Positions 47,360-56,850 of a DNA stretch of 64,000 nucleotides are shown in pieces; position 1 is the stretch's first letter; each line of letters starts with the position of its first letter. The notes under the pieces were generated by a model. It saw only the letters and a program-made list of their open reading frames with translations, ran no database searches and was not told the DNA's origin. The translations under genes and the position numbers were made by a program. Source of the DNA: Prochlorococcus sp. AG-449-J16 (GTDB lineage Bacteria; Cyanobacteriota; Cyanobacteriia; PCC-6307; Cyanobiaceae); NCBI GenBank assembly GCA_003209565.1, contig QCQK01000001.1:1-64000 (forward strand). Reading direction: 5' to 3'.

Positions 47360-48820
47360 ATGACCACTGCTTTGCAAACGCCTCAAAGGCGCTCTAGGTC
47401 CAAACTTCAAGATGCAAGTCTTGTCAATGGACCTATGCTCCTTTTGAGGAGTATTCGAGGATTTAGTTCAAACCGCTCTATGTTGTGGCTTGCAACTGTT
47501 CCCCTAGCTTTGTTTGGTTTAGGTATTTTTAATCTTTCAGCTCACGCAGCTGATTTACCTGAGTTGAATGCAGCTTTTCTTGCTAACAATTTATGGCTTT
47601 TGATCGCTACTATTCTAGTGATCTTTATGAACGCCGGTTTCGCTATGGTTGAGGCAGGTATGTGCCGTTCTAAGAACGCTGTTAACATTCTTGCTAAAAA
47701 CCTCTTTGTATTTGCTCTAGCTGTAACTTCTTATTGGTTTATCGGCTATTCATTAATGTACGGAGGAAGTGTTGCTGACGGTTGGCTTTATTTTGGCGGC
47801 TTATTTTTTGATCCAACAGTTACTGCAGATATGGTAACTGATGCTGGATTAGTCCCAACTGTTGATTTCTTGTTCCAGTCTGCTTTTGCAGGAACTGCGG
47901 CAACTATCGTTTCCGGTCTTGTTGCTGAAAGAGTTAAATTTGGAGAATTTGTTGTTTTTGCTGTTGTATTAACTGCATTTATATATCCAATTGCTGGTAG
48001 CTGGAAATGGAATGGTGGTTGGCTTGATTCTCTAGGTTTTGTTGATTTTGCTGGTTCTTCAATTGTTCACTCAGTTGGAGCATGGGCGGGTCTTGTAGGA
48101 GCTATGCTTCTTGGACCAAGAATTGGCAAATACTCTGATGGGAAACCACAGGCTATGCCAGGACACAATATGGCTATAGCTACTCTAGGTGCATTAGTCC
48201 TATGGATAGGTTGGTACGGATTTAACCCCGGTTCTCAACTTGCTATGGATCAATGGGTTCCATATGTTGCTGTAACAACTACTTTAGCAGCAGCAGCTGG
48301 TGCTATTGGTGCAACTATTGTTTCTACATTAACTTCTGGTAAGCCTGATCTTACAATGATAATTAACGGAATCCTAGCTGGTTTGGTTAGTATCACTGCT
48401 GGTTGTGGTGATATGACTCTTGCTGGAGCCTGGTTCGCAGGTCTTGTCGGCGGAATTATCGTTGTATTTTCTGTTGCAGCACTTGATGCCGCTGAGATCG
48501 ATGATCCTGTAGGTGCATTCTCTGTTCACGGAGTTTGTGGTGTATGGGGTACTGTAGTTATCGGTCTTTGGGGTACAGCTGTACAAGGTGATGGAGCAGG
48601 TATGGGATTGTTCAATGGTGGAGGTATTACCCTTCTTCTAGTTCAAGCTCTTGGTGCCGCAGCTTATGCTATTTGGACACTTGTTACTTGCTGGATTGCC
48701 TGGTCTGTAATTGGAGGATTATTCGGTGGAATCCGAGTATCTGAAGAGGAAGAGACTCAAGGCTTAGATATAGGAGAGCATGGAATGGAAGCATATCCAG
48801 ACTTTGCATCTGCTAAATAA
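47360..48820 (+). CDS. amt1: Ammonium transporter Amt1
   Basis: 486 residues with about 11 transmembrane helices behind a basic N-terminal leader (about the first 55 residues, with signal-like LATVPLALFGLGI then AHAADLPELN). The pore twin-histidine helices are visible (GSSIVHSVGAWAG and GAFSVHGVCGVWG), as is the conserved GMCRSKN region after helix 1. It imports ammonium, the main nitrogen source for this group. The upstream NtcA box and downstream terminator frame a single-gene transcript. Confidence 0.97.
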   Translation: MTTALQTPQRRSRSKLQDASLVNGPMLLLRSIRGFSSNRSMLWLATVPLALFGLGIFNLSAHAADLPELNAAFLANNLWLLIATILVIFMNAGFAMVEAGMCRSKNAVNILAKNLFVFALAVTSYWFIGYSLMYGGSVADGWLYFGGLFFDPTVTADMVTDAGLVPTVDFLFQSAFAGTAATIVSGLVAERVKFGEFVVFAVVLTAFIYPIAGSWKWNGGWLDSLGFVDFAGSSIVHSVGAWAGLVGAMLLGPRIGKYSDGKPQAMPGHNMAIATLGALVLWIGWYGFNPGSQLAMDQWVPYVAVTTTLAAAAGAIGATIVSTLTSGKPDLTMIINGILAGLVSITAGCGDMTLAGAWFAGLVGGIIVVFSVAALDAAEIDDPVGAFSVHGVCGVWGTVVIGLWGTAVQGDGAGMGLFNGGGITLLLVQALGAAAYAIWTLVTCWIAWSVIGGLFGGIRVSEEEETQGLDIGEHGMEAYPDFASAK

Positions 48821-48840
48821 TCTAATTGACAATTGATTTA

Positions 48841-48874
48841 AGAAACCTGACTTATGTCAGGTTTCTTTTTTTTT
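48841..48874 (+). terminator. Rho-independent terminator of amt1
   Basis: GAAACCTGAC pairs with GTCAGGTTTC around TTAT and is followed by a T-run, directly after the amt1 stop. Confidence 0.93.
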
Positions 48875-48908
48875 CGAAAAATTATTTAAAACATTGTAAT
48901 ATAGGAAA

Positions 48909-50105
48909 ATGGATACTCAAGCTTTTAGAAGATCCCTTCACCATTCTGATAGATACAATAGAAGGGGTTTCGATTCTCCAACAAAAAGAGCTCAAGCGTT
49001 AGAAGAAGCTTACCAAAGTGATTTGATAAGTTCTATTCGGGATAATAATTTTACCTATACTAAAGGCAGACTAAATATAAAGTTGGCCCAAGCCTTCGGT
49101 TTCTGTTGGGGAGTTGAAAGAGCTGTTGCAATGGCTTATGAAACTAGAAGACATTATCCAAATGAGAATATTTGGATAACAAACGAAATAATTCATAATC
49201 CCTCGGTTAATGATCATTTAAGAAAAATGAATGTGAAATTCATCTCAGCTAAAAATGGGATCAAAGATTTTTCTTTAGTTTCTAATGGGGATGTTGTTAT
49301 ACTTCCTGCTTTCGGAGCTACTGTTCAAGAAATGAAACTCTTGCATGAGAAAGGTTGTCATATTATTGATACAACTTGTCCATGGGTTTCTAAGGTTTGG
49401 CATACAGTTGAAAAACATAAAAAACATATTTTCACATCTATTATTCACGGAAAATTTAAACATGAAGAGACTCTCGCTACAAGTTCATTCGCAGGTAAAT
49501 ATTTAGTTGTACTTGATCTAGAAGAAGCGAACTACGTTTCTGAATATATTCAGGGGAGAGGTAATAGGAATGAGTTTATGAACAAATTTGCTAAAGCTTG
49601 TTCTAATGGATTTGATCCTGATAAAGATTTAGATAGAGTGGGAGTCGCAAATCAGACAACGATGCTTAAGAGCGAGACTGAGGAAATTGGAAAGGTTTTT
49701 GAAAGGACAATGTTAAAGAAATTTGGACCAGAAAACTTAAATAGTCACTTTTTAGCTTTTAATACTATTTGTGATGCAACTGAAGAAAGGCAAGATGCAA
49801 TGTTCTCTCTGGTTGATGAAGACCTTGATATTTTAGTAGTTATTGGAGGCTTTAATTCTTCCAATACTACTCACCTACAAGAAATAGCAATTAATAAAAA
49901 TATTTCATCTTTTCACATTGATACGCCAGAGAGGATATCGGTTAAAGAAAACTCAATATTTCATAAACCACTAGGATCAGACTTAGAACTTAAAAATAAT
50001 TTTCTACCTAGTGGAAAAATTAATGTTGGAATTACCTCAGGTGCATCCACTCCTGATAAGGTTGTTGCAGATGTTATTGAAAAGTTAATTGATATTGCTT
50101 CCTGA
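48909..50105 (+). CDS. ispH: 4-hydroxy-3-methylbut-2-enyl diphosphate reductase
   Basis: A 398-residue IspH (LytB), the final enzyme of the MEP isoprenoid pathway, supplying IPP and DMAPP for carotenoids, chlorophyll tails and quinones. Three cysteines of the 4Fe-4S cluster lie in [13 protein letters not shown] (C66), [12 protein letters not shown] and [11 protein letters not shown]. It is the long cyanobacterial/plastid form with an extra N-terminal region of about 50 residues and internal inserts, compared with the ~310-residue enterobacterial form. ATG start, own promoter region after the amt1 terminator. Confidence 0.96.
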   Translation: MDTQAFRRSLHHSDRYNRRGFDSPTKRAQALEEAYQSDLISSIRDNNFTYTKGRLNIKLAQAFGFCWGVERAVAMAYETRRHYPNENIWITNEIIHNPSVNDHLRKMNVKFISAKNGIKDFSLVSNGDVVILPAFGATVQEMKLLHEKGCHIIDTTCPWVSKVWHTVEKHKKHIFTSIIHGKFKHEETLATSSFAGKYLVVLDLEEANYVSEYIQGRGNRNEFMNKFAKACSNGFDPDKDLDRVGVANQTTMLKSETEEIGKVFERTMLKKFGPENLNSHFLAFNTICDATEERQDAMFSLVDEDLDILVVIGGFNSSNTTHLQEIAINKNISSFHIDTPERISVKENSIFHKPLGSDLELKNNFLPSGKINVGITSGASTPDKVVADVIEKLIDIAS

Positions 50106-50208
50106 ATTTTTTATTCATTTAAAAATTTGCTTAGTTTTTTTAATTTATTAGTCAGATAATTCCAAATGATCTACTTTATTAACTAGAATAATGAAAAATT
50201 ATTGAAGT

Positions 50209-50769
50209 ATGGAAGACAAAGCACAAACTAATCAGGTTCAAACTGCAAGTATGAATAGAACTAAAGCGCCCCAAAAAGTTGAAGTTGTAGTTGCCAATTC
50301 ATCTTCAGGGTCAGAAGTAAATATCCTTGGTGAACTATCTATTTTTGTTTTAAGGATAGGTTTTTGTGCTTTGATGATTCATCATGGACTAGAGAAACTT
50401 CAAGATCCCCAGGGTTTTGCTGAGTTTGTGGTTGGTAAGTACTTCCCATTTTTGCCCGGCGATCCTGTTATTTGGACTTTTGGAGCAGCAATTACTCAAT
50501 TAGTATGCCCTGTAGGATTGGCTTTGGGGATTTTTGCGAGGCTTTCTTCTCTTGGTCTATTCTCCACCATGGCATTTGCAGTTTATTTTCATCTACTTGA
50601 TACTGGACTAGAAGGTTTTCCTCTGGCAGTTGTTGAAGGGCATAATTATGCTTTCGAATTGTCTTTTATATATGGGGCTATTTCTCTCTACTTTCTTTGT
50701 GCAGGTCCTGGGAGGCTATCTTTATTCAGAAAAACTAATAAGATTACATATTATCCAAAATCAACTTAA
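50209..50769 (+). CDS. DoxX-family membrane protein
   Basis: 186 residues. A polar N-terminal tail of about 40 residues (rich in Gln, Val and Ser) is followed by four hydrophobic segments; RIGFCALMIHHGLEKLQDP fits the DoxX N-terminal helix with its conserved GxxKL. DoxX proteins are integral membrane proteins linked to quinol or thiol redox chemistry in other organisms; the role here is unknown. It is followed by purH in the opposite direction, with one base between stops. Confidence 0.85.
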   Translation: MEDKAQTNQVQTASMNRTKAPQKVEVVVANSSSGSEVNILGELSIFVLRIGFCALMIHHGLEKLQDPQGFAEFVVGKYFPFLPGDPVIWTFGAAITQLVCPVGLALGIFARLSSLGLFSTMAFAVYFHLLDTGLEGFPLAVVEGHNYAFELSFIYGAISLYFLCAGPGRLSLFRKTNKITYYPKST

Positions 50770-50770
50770 T

Positions 50771-52324
50771 TCAATGTAAAAAATGCCTTTTTTGAGTAAA
50801 TACCATTGAGATTCCTTTCGAATTACACATATCAATACTTTCTTGGTCTCTTAGACTTCCTCCAGGTTGAATAATAGCTTTTATTCCATATTCATTTGCT
50901 AGTTCTACAGTATCTGCAAATGGGAAAAACCCATCACTGGCCAAAACAGCATCAGAACATAAACTTCCAGCTGCTTTTAATGCAATTTTTGCTGCTCCAA
51001 CCCTATTCATTTGTCCAGCTCCAATACCAATAGTTTTTTGGTCTTTTGCAATAATGATGGCATTAGATTTAACGTGTTTACAAATTTTCCAAGCAAAATT
51101 TAGATCTAAATTAATTTGATTACTTGGATTTTTATTAGTTACTGAAATCCAATTTTCAGTTTTTTCTTGACTTTCATCAGTATCTTGAACTAGTAATCCG
51201 CCCATTATTGATTTAGTAGAAACTTGATTCTTTTTTGGAAGTTGATCTTTTGAAAACTTTAAAATTCTTAAATTCTTTTTAAATTTTAAAATTTCTAAAG
51301 CTTCCTCATCGAAAGATGGAGCGACGACACACTCTAAGAAAATATCTTTGAGGTGAATTGCGGTCTCACTATCAACATTCGAATTAAAAGCAACTATTCC
51401 TCCGAATGCACTGACCGAGTCGCATTCTAAGGCATTCAAAAATGCTTTAGAAGCTGAATTACTTACAGAGGCACCACAAGGATTATTGTGTTTTAAAATA
51501 ACAGAAGCAAACGAGTCGGTTGTAAGTTCATCTTTTCCTGTGTAGCCAAATTCTAAAACTGTTGAAAGTGCTGACTCAAGATCCAATAGATTGTTATAAC
51601 TTAAATCTTTACCTTGTAATTGTTCTGCTGAGTTCCATCCAATGTTACTTAAACCATACCAGAAAGCTTTTTGATGAGGATTCTCCCCATATCTCAAGGT
51701 TTTGATTAGTGAGTAAGATTCAATATATTTGGAAGATTGTAAACCTCCTTCTTCTCTTATCCAATTAGATATAGCAGCGTCATAGTCTGCTGTATGTTGA
51801 AAAGCTTCAAGGGCTAATTTTGCTTTATATGAGTCTTTCAATTCACCTTTTTTACTTTCTTCAAGAAAATTTTGATACTGACTAGGATCAACTAAAATGG
51901 AAACGTCTTTATGATTTTTAGCTGCAGAGCGAATCATTGATGGCCCTCCGATATCTATATTTTCAATAGCATCTTCCCATTTAGCTCCATTATCTACAGT
52001 TTTTTTAAAGGGATATAAATTGACAACTACTAAGTCAATTAACTCAATATTGTTAGCTTCTATATCTTTTTTATGTTCCTCGTCGGTTCTTTTTGCTAAT
52101 ATTCCCCCGTGTATTTTTGGATGTAAAGTTTTAACTCTTCCTCCAAGAATTTCTGGAGAATTAGTAAAATCTGCAACTTTAATAACTGGAATTTTTGCCT
52201 CTATAAGATGTTTGGCAGTTCCTCCACTTGATAGAATTTTATAATTAAATTGCTCTACCAATTCCTTGCAAAATGGGATTATATTTTTTTTATCAGAGAC
52301 ACTTACTAAAGCTAATCGTGACAT
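50771..52324 (-). CDS. purH: Bifunctional AICAR formyltransferase / IMP cyclohydrolase
   Basis: 517 residues. The N-terminal MGS-like cyclohydrolase domain carries ILSSGGTAKHL and GGRVKTLHPKIHGG. The C-terminal AICAR transformylase domain carries LKHNNPCG, SAFGGIVAFN and ASDGFFPFAD. It performs the last two steps of de novo IMP synthesis. Only 33 bases separate its start from the divergent esterase gene, so both promoters are very compact or overlap coding sequence. Confidence 0.96.
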   Translation of the reverse strand: MSRLALVSVSDKKNIIPFCKELVEQFNYKILSSGGTAKHLIEAKIPVIKVADFTNSPEILGGRVKTLHPKIHGGILAKRTDEEHKKDIEANNIELIDLVVVNLYPFKKTVDNGAKWEDAIENIDIGGPSMIRSAAKNHKDVSILVDPSQYQNFLEESKKGELKDSYKAKLALEAFQHTADYDAAISNWIREEGGLQSSKYIESYSLIKTLRYGENPHQKAFWYGLSNIGWNSAEQLQGKDLSYNNLLDLESALSTVLEFGYTGKDELTTDSFASVILKHNNPCGASVSNSASKAFLNALECDSVSAFGGIVAFNSNVDSETAIHLKDIFLECVVAPSFDEEALEILKFKKNLRILKFSKDQLPKKNQVSTKSIMGGLLVQDTDESQEKTENWISVTNKNPSNQINLDLNFAWKICKHVKSNAIIIAKDQKTIGIGAGQMNRVGAAKIALKAAGSLCSDAVLASDGFFPFADTVELANEYGIKAIIQPGGSLRDQESIDMCNSKGISMVFTQKRHFLH

Positions 52325-52357
52325 TATGGGAAAGTTTACTTACTTAAGAATATAAAC

Positions 52358-52975
52358 ATGAAATATGCCATCAATCATGAATTTGTCTCGATTAGCTCTC
52401 AAACTGCAACTCATAGAATTATTTTGATGCATGGTTGGGGAGCTGATTCAGATGATCTTTTAACATTTGGTAAGGAGATGACTGAAAAAATTAATCTTGA
52501 TTTTGAGGTAATTTCTTTGAGTGCTCCTGGATTCCATCCAAGTGGTCAGGGAAGACAGTGGTATGGATTATACCCACATGATTGGAATGGAGCTGAGGTT
52601 GAAGTAAATAAACTTTTAGTTACATTAAAAATATTTGATACTGATCAGATTCCACTAAGAAAAACAATTTTGTTGGGCTTTTCTCAGGGGGCGGCAATGG
52701 CAATTGATGCAGGATTTAAATTAAATTTTGGATTAATTGTTGCTTGTAGTGGTTATCCTCACCCCAACTGGGCCCCGGGGGAAAAATGCTCGCCATTTAT
52801 AATTAGTCATGGTTTATTTGATGACGTCGTTCCTATAGAAGCTTCTAGGACTATTTATGAAAAGGTAAAGAGTAAAACTTCTAAATTTTGCGAATTAATA
52901 GAATTTGATGGATACCATCAAATTGATCCAAATTTAATAGGCTTTATAAGTAAAAATATCAGTAATATTTTTTAA
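52358..52975 (+). CDS. Alpha/beta-hydrolase, phospholipase/carboxylesterase type
   Basis: 205 residues with the alpha/beta hydrolase core: oxyanion region IILMHGWGADSDD, nucleophile elbow GFSQG, acid in SHGLFDDVVP and histidine in FDGYHQID. This layout fits the small carboxylesterase/phospholipase family (acyl-protein-thioesterase-like). The substrate is not deducible. Its stop overlaps the 3' end of the DUF3155 gene by four bases. Confidence 0.88.
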   Translation: MKYAINHEFVSISSQTATHRIILMHGWGADSDDLLTFGKEMTEKINLDFEVISLSAPGFHPSGQGRQWYGLYPHDWNGAEVEVNKLLVTLKIFDTDQIPLRKTILLGFSQGAAMAIDAGFKLNFGLIVACSGYPHPNWAPGEKCSPFIISHGLFDDVVPIEASRTIYEKVKSKTSKFCELIEFDGYHQIDPNLIGFISKNISNIF

Positions 52976-53340
52976 ACAAAAGCATATTCGTATTCTTCAA
53001 TTTCTTCCCAATCATCTGCAGTAAGTTCTAAACCTTCAAATATTTTTTCTTCACCAATTCCCTCTACAACGGTTTTTAATGATGGAAATAAAAAATGATT
53101 TTCTTCAGCATATTGGGCACTAAATAACCCTTTTTCACCCCAAAAAAACCTATCTGTGGTATGCTCATTTCTTCTGACATTGAAAACTGAAGGTGCAGAG
53201 AGGCCATTTTCAGCTATGAATCTTCTTGCAGCTGTAACTGGTTTATGTTTACCAGTTTCGATATGATAAATAGGTACATGTGCCATTACTCTTTGGCCAG
53301 CCAATCTTCTTCTGCTGATTCTTTTTCTTTTTTTTGACAT
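52972..53340 (-). CDS. DUF3155 family protein
   Basis: A 122-residue soluble protein with a strongly basic N-terminus (SKKRKRISRRRLAGQRVMAH) and an acidic C-terminus (LTADDWEEIEEYEYAF). The basic head looks suited to nucleic acid or ribosome contact. It matches my memory of the cyanobacterial DUF3155 family; the function is unknown. The gene faces the stem-loop region and the sensor kinase gene across 238 bases. Confidence 0.78.
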   Translation of the reverse strand: MSKKRKRISRRRLAGQRVMAHVPIYHIETGKHKPVTAARRFIAENGLSAPSVFNVRRNEHTTDRFFWGEKGLFSAQYAEENHFLFPSLKTVVEGIGEEKIFEGLELTADDWEEIEEYEYAFV

Positions 53341-53439
53341 TGATTGGTACTCCTGAAATTATTAATTAGATTAGTTTTATCAATTTTTACTAATCTTATA
53401 TATGTGATTTTAAATTCACTTCAAATTACATAGAGGACC

Positions 53440-53508
53440 CATCAACCCCTGATGTATCTTAGAATATGATTAAATATTCATATTTGAGGCTGGCTAAAGC
53501 CAGACCTC
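53440..53508 (+). ncRNA. Candidate structured RNA or leader: two consecutive stem-loops
   Basis: Hairpin 1 is CATCA-ACCCC-TGATG (53440-53454). Hairpin 2 (53486-53508) pairs GAGG with CCTC and CTGGC with GCCAG around TAAA, with one bulged base. Both stand out in an AT-rich 238-base gap. They may be a small RNA, a 5' leader of the sensor-kinase mRNA, or on the other strand the leader of the DUF3155 gene. There is no strong T-run after hairpin 2. Confidence 0.4.
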
Positions 53509-53578
53509 TATATATCTTAATACTTTTTTCATATTTTACAAGACTTTTTTCAATTTTTTTTTTAAAATTTCTCAAATT

Positions 53579-54715
53579 ATGAATCTTTCAAAAAAATTTG
53601 AAGAACTAGTTATAAAACAGTTAGAGAGTTTTGGATGCTCAATGGGCGTGACTAATCTAGTTATGTATCTTGCTTCAGCTAAGCAAGGAACTAAAGCATC
53701 TTTTGAAATGATTGGTCAATGGCCGCAAGTTGATAGGCTTCTTACCTCAATTGAAGATGATCCTTCACTAAAGGTTTCATCGCCTAATAGAAGATGGTAC
53801 CCGCTTCAAGAAAACGATATTCTTCTTGGTGTCCTTAGGGTAGAAACTGATTTGAAGGAGGGGAGCTGGCCAGTATCTCTTGATTCTAGATTAAAAGCTC
53901 TTTCAGTATCTTTAGCAAAATGCGTCTCTATCGAATTAGAACGTCAAAATAAAAATGAAGAAATAAATTATTTAAAAAATCAGGTGAATGTCATTGTCCA
54001 TCAATTAAGAAATCCATTGGCTGCTATTAGGACATATGCAAAATTACTAATAAAAAGACTTGGAGCAGATGACGATTCTATTGAAATAGTCGAACGCATG
54101 ATAAAAGAGCAAAAACAAATTAATCAATATATGGATTCTTTTGCGCAATTAAATTCACCTATTCACCTGCCGCTAGCAATTGGAGAGGAAAGATTATTGT
54201 TACCACCAAATTTAGATAATAAAAAGGTAATAACTGTTCAGAGTTTATTGAGGCCAATATTAGAGAGGGGTAAAGCTAATGCGGACTTAGAGAATAGAGA
54301 TTGGACTGAACCTTCTCTTTGGCCAGAATGGACCATATCACCTTTAAAGGCAAAATATGCTGTAATTGCAGAAATTGTGGCCAATTTATTAGAAAATGCG
54401 TTTAAATATACTCAAAAAGATGCTGAAATTGGACTCGCAATTACGAGTAATGGACTTTGTATATTTGATGATGGTAAAAAAATAACGGAAAATGAAAACG
54501 AGAAAATTTTTGAAAAAGGTTTTAGAGGATCTGCCGCTAAGAAGAGTGACGGTACTGGTGTGGGGCTTTTTTTAGCGAGGAAATTAGCAAAACAAATTGG
54601 AGGAGATTTGAAATTGCTGGAAAGTAAATCGATTGATAATAATGAGAAATTAAAAAATCTTAAGAAGAAAAATATTTTCTATTTAGAACTACCTATAAAA
54701 GAATTGCATACATAA
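53579..54715 (+). CDS. Orphan sensor histidine kinase (Hik2/CSK-like candidate)
   Basis: 378 residues without membrane helices. An N-terminal sensor region (about 1-120, GAF-like) precedes the HisKA dimerisation helix with H-box VIVHQLRNPLAAIRTYAK (H141), and a HATPase domain with N-box NLLENAFKY (N273), FDDG (297-299) and GTGVGLFLARKLA (325 on). The soluble GAF-like sensor plus HQLRNP box recalls the redox kinase Hik2/CSK; this is tentative. No response regulator is adjacent. The G1 box reads D-D-G-K-K, without its second glycine. Its end overlaps the cobS end by 23 bases. Confidence 0.85.
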   Translation: MNLSKKFEELVIKQLESFGCSMGVTNLVMYLASAKQGTKASFEMIGQWPQVDRLLTSIEDDPSLKVSSPNRRWYPLQENDILLGVLRVETDLKEGSWPVSLDSRLKALSVSLAKCVSIELERQNKNEEINYLKNQVNVIVHQLRNPLAAIRTYAKLLIKRLGADDDSIEIVERMIKEQKQINQYMDSFAQLNSPIHLPLAIGEERLLLPPNLDNKKVITVQSLLRPILERGKANADLENRDWTEPSLWPEWTISPLKAKYAVIAEIVANLLENAFKYTQKDAEIGLAITSNGLCIFDDGKKITENENEKIFEKGFRGSAAKKSDGTGVGLFLARKLAKQIGGDLKLLESKSIDNNEKLKNLKKKNIFYLELPIKELHT

Positions 54716-55442
54716 ACATCATTACAGTTTCAACCAATACAACACTTGCACCGCAGGCATCTCCATTGAAGCCTCCAATTTTATTACCCAGTATGTTCGG
54801 GATAGAATAGCTTAGAAAAATACCAATCAAAATAAGAATTAAAAATTTAATTAATATTGCTTTGGATGTAATTGAAACTAATTGATATGCAATGAAAATT
54901 AAAAGAAAAATAATTGAGATCAAAGATTCTTTTTTAAATCCATTCCAAAACTTTTTGTGACTAATAGATTTTTTCTTATAACTCATATATTTAAACTTTT
55001 CTATAAAAAATAAATTGGAAAATCTTCCCCAAAATAAGCATATAGGTAAAACAAAAATTATTTGGTTCTGAATTTTCAGTATGCAAGCAATTTGAATTAA
55101 AGTTATAAAAACTAAAGCTTGAACGCCAAAAGACCCAACTTTACTGTCTTTCATGGCTTTTAAAAGTTTCTTTTTACCCGCAAAAATACCATCGAAAGTA
55201 TCCATTAAACCATCATGGTGTAAACCACCAGTAATTAAATATCCTGAAGCCAAACAAATTAATGTGGATGAATAAATTGACCAAGAGTTTGTTCTTAAAA
55301 AAAGAAAAATATAACTTTGTATTATTCCAATAAAAAATCCTAACGGCGGTGCAAATTGTGCAATATTTTTAAATTCAGGACTAATTAAAGGTATTTTTGG
55401 AAAAGTCGTATAGAAAATCCAAGATCCTGCTAAATTTTTTAT
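54693..55442 (-). CDS. cobS: Adenosylcobinamide-GDP ribazoletransferase (cobalamin synthase), non-canonical start
   Basis: A membrane enzyme joining adenosylcobinamide-GDP to alpha-ribazole in B12 (or pseudo-B12) synthesis. GGLHHDGLMDTFDG with the metal-binding Asp cluster and KDSKVGSFGV, then the late GGFNGDACGA motif, identify CobS. The first TTG (55253) lies inside the protein. The upstream frame remains open to 55472 and encodes NLAGSWIFYTTFPKIPLIS and NIAQFAPPLGFFIG, the expected N-terminus. There is no ATG, GTG or TTG before this region. ATA at 55442 gives 249 residues, a normal length. Start uncertain. Confidence 0.85.
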   Translation of the reverse strand: MKNLAGSWIFYTTFPKIPLISPEFKNIAQFAPPLGFFIGIIQSYIFLFLRTNSWSIYSSTLICLASGYLITGGLHHDGLMDTFDGIFAGKKKLLKAMKDSKVGSFGVQALVFITLIQIACILKIQNQIIFVLPICLFWGRFSNLFFIEKFKYMSYKKKSISHKKFWNGFKKESLISIIFLLIFIAYQLVSITSKAILIKFLILILIGIFLSYSIPNILGNKIGGFNGDACGASVVLVETVMMFMYAILL

Positions 55443-55531
55443 TAAATATTTTTTGATGAGATAAAAATAGATTCAATATTAAATAATAGGGTAGATTAAT
55501 GAAAAAACATCAAAAAATTTTATAAATTATC

Positions 55532-56650
55532 GTGTTTGAATTTGAAATCACATCAAATTGTAGTACTACAAGGGCAAGAACTGGTATTTTTCATACACCA
55601 AATGGTGAGGTAAACACCCCAAAATTTATGCCTGTGGGTACTTTGGCAACGGTTAAAGGAATCTCATCTAAGCAGTTAAACTCTACAGGGTCAGAAATGA
55701 TTCTCTCGAATACCTTTCATCTTCATTTACAACCTGGAGAAAAACTAGTTAAAGAATCTGGAGGAATACATAATTTCATGAATTGGCCTAAGCCTATTCT
55801 TACTGATTCAGGGGGATATCAAGTTTTTAGTTTGGCCAAATTAAATAATATTTCTGAAAAAGGTGTGGAATTTAAAAATCCAAGAGATGGTAGTCATGTA
55901 TTTTTATCACCTGAAAAAGTAATACAGATTCAGATGGATCTTGGATCGGATGTTGCGATGGCTTTTGATCATTGTCCTCCGCATACAGCTAATGAAAATG
56001 ATATTGAGGACTCTTTACGAAGAACTCATTCATGGTTGCAAAAATGTGTTGAGACTCATCAGAAATCTAATCAAGCATTATTCGGCATAGTTCAAGGTGG
56101 TAAGTATCCTAAATTAAGAGAATATAGCGCAAAATATACAAGTTCTTTTGATCTGCCTGGAATAGCAGTGGGAGGTGTGAGTGTTGGCGAGGCAGTCGAA
56201 GAAATACATAGTGTTATAAATTATGTCCCCAAATTCTTACCAATAAATAAACCAAGATATTTAATGGGAATTGGATCTTTAAGAGAAATTTCTTTAGCTG
56301 TTGCTAATGGATTCGATATATTTGACTGTGTTTTGCCTACAAGACTAGGAAGACATGGTACTGCATTCTTTAATGATGAAAGATTGAATTTGCGAAATGC
56401 TCGATTTAAAAATGACTTTTCTCCGATTGACAAAACTTGTAAATGCGAAACCTGTAAATCCTATTCTCGAGCATATTTGCATCATCTAATTAGAAATGAC
56501 GAAATATTAGGCCTAACTCTCATAAGTTTGCATAATATTGCTCACTTAATAAGATTTACCAATGCAATTTCTACTGCAATTAGAGATAATTGTTTTACAA
56601 ATGATTTCGCTCCTTGGAAAACATCCTCTATTGCTCATCATACGTGGTAA
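55532..56650 (+). CDS. tgt: Queuine tRNA-ribosyltransferase
   Basis: 372 residues; exchanges guanine 34 of certain tRNAs for preQ1. Catalytic and binding segments are visible: [34 protein letters not shown], and the zinc site [16 protein letters not shown] (three cysteines and a histidine). GTG start at 55532. Followed after 33 bases by psbK on the same strand. Confidence 0.96.
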   Translation: MFEFEITSNCSTTRARTGIFHTPNGEVNTPKFMPVGTLATVKGISSKQLNSTGSEMILSNTFHLHLQPGEKLVKESGGIHNFMNWPKPILTDSGGYQVFSLAKLNNISEKGVEFKNPRDGSHVFLSPEKVIQIQMDLGSDVAMAFDHCPPHTANENDIEDSLRRTHSWLQKCVETHQKSNQALFGIVQGGKYPKLREYSAKYTSSFDLPGIAVGGVSVGEAVEEIHSVINYVPKFLPINKPRYLMGIGSLREISLAVANGFDIFDCVLPTRLGRHGTAFFNDERLNLRNARFKNDFSPIDKTCKCETCKSYSRAYLHHLIRNDEILGLTLISLHNIAHLIRFTNAISTAIRDNCFTNDFAPWKTSSIAHHTW

Positions 56651-56683
56651 CGTCTTATCATAATTAATTAAATTATCAAAAAG

Positions 56684-56824
56684 GTGCTCATTCTATTTAA
56701 TACATTCGCTGAATTGCCCGAGGCTTATAAGGCCTTCGCTCCAACTGTTGATGTTCTTCCACTGATTCCTTTATTTTTCTTTTTATTAGTGTTTGTTTGG
56801 CAAGCTGCAGTTGGATTTAAATAA
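56684..56824 (+). CDS. psbK: Photosystem II protein PsbK
   Basis: 46 residues from the GTG at 56684 (AAAAAG just upstream). The mature part begins [20 protein letters not shown], with a single helix, and ends [10 protein letters not shown], the conserved PsbK tail. The short N-terminal presequence (about ten residues, ending near ELPEAY) would be removed. It binds near CP43. Downstream of tgt, as in other cyanobacteria. Confidence 0.95.
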
Positions 56825-56850
56825 AATTCTTTTAGTTTAGATTGTTACTG

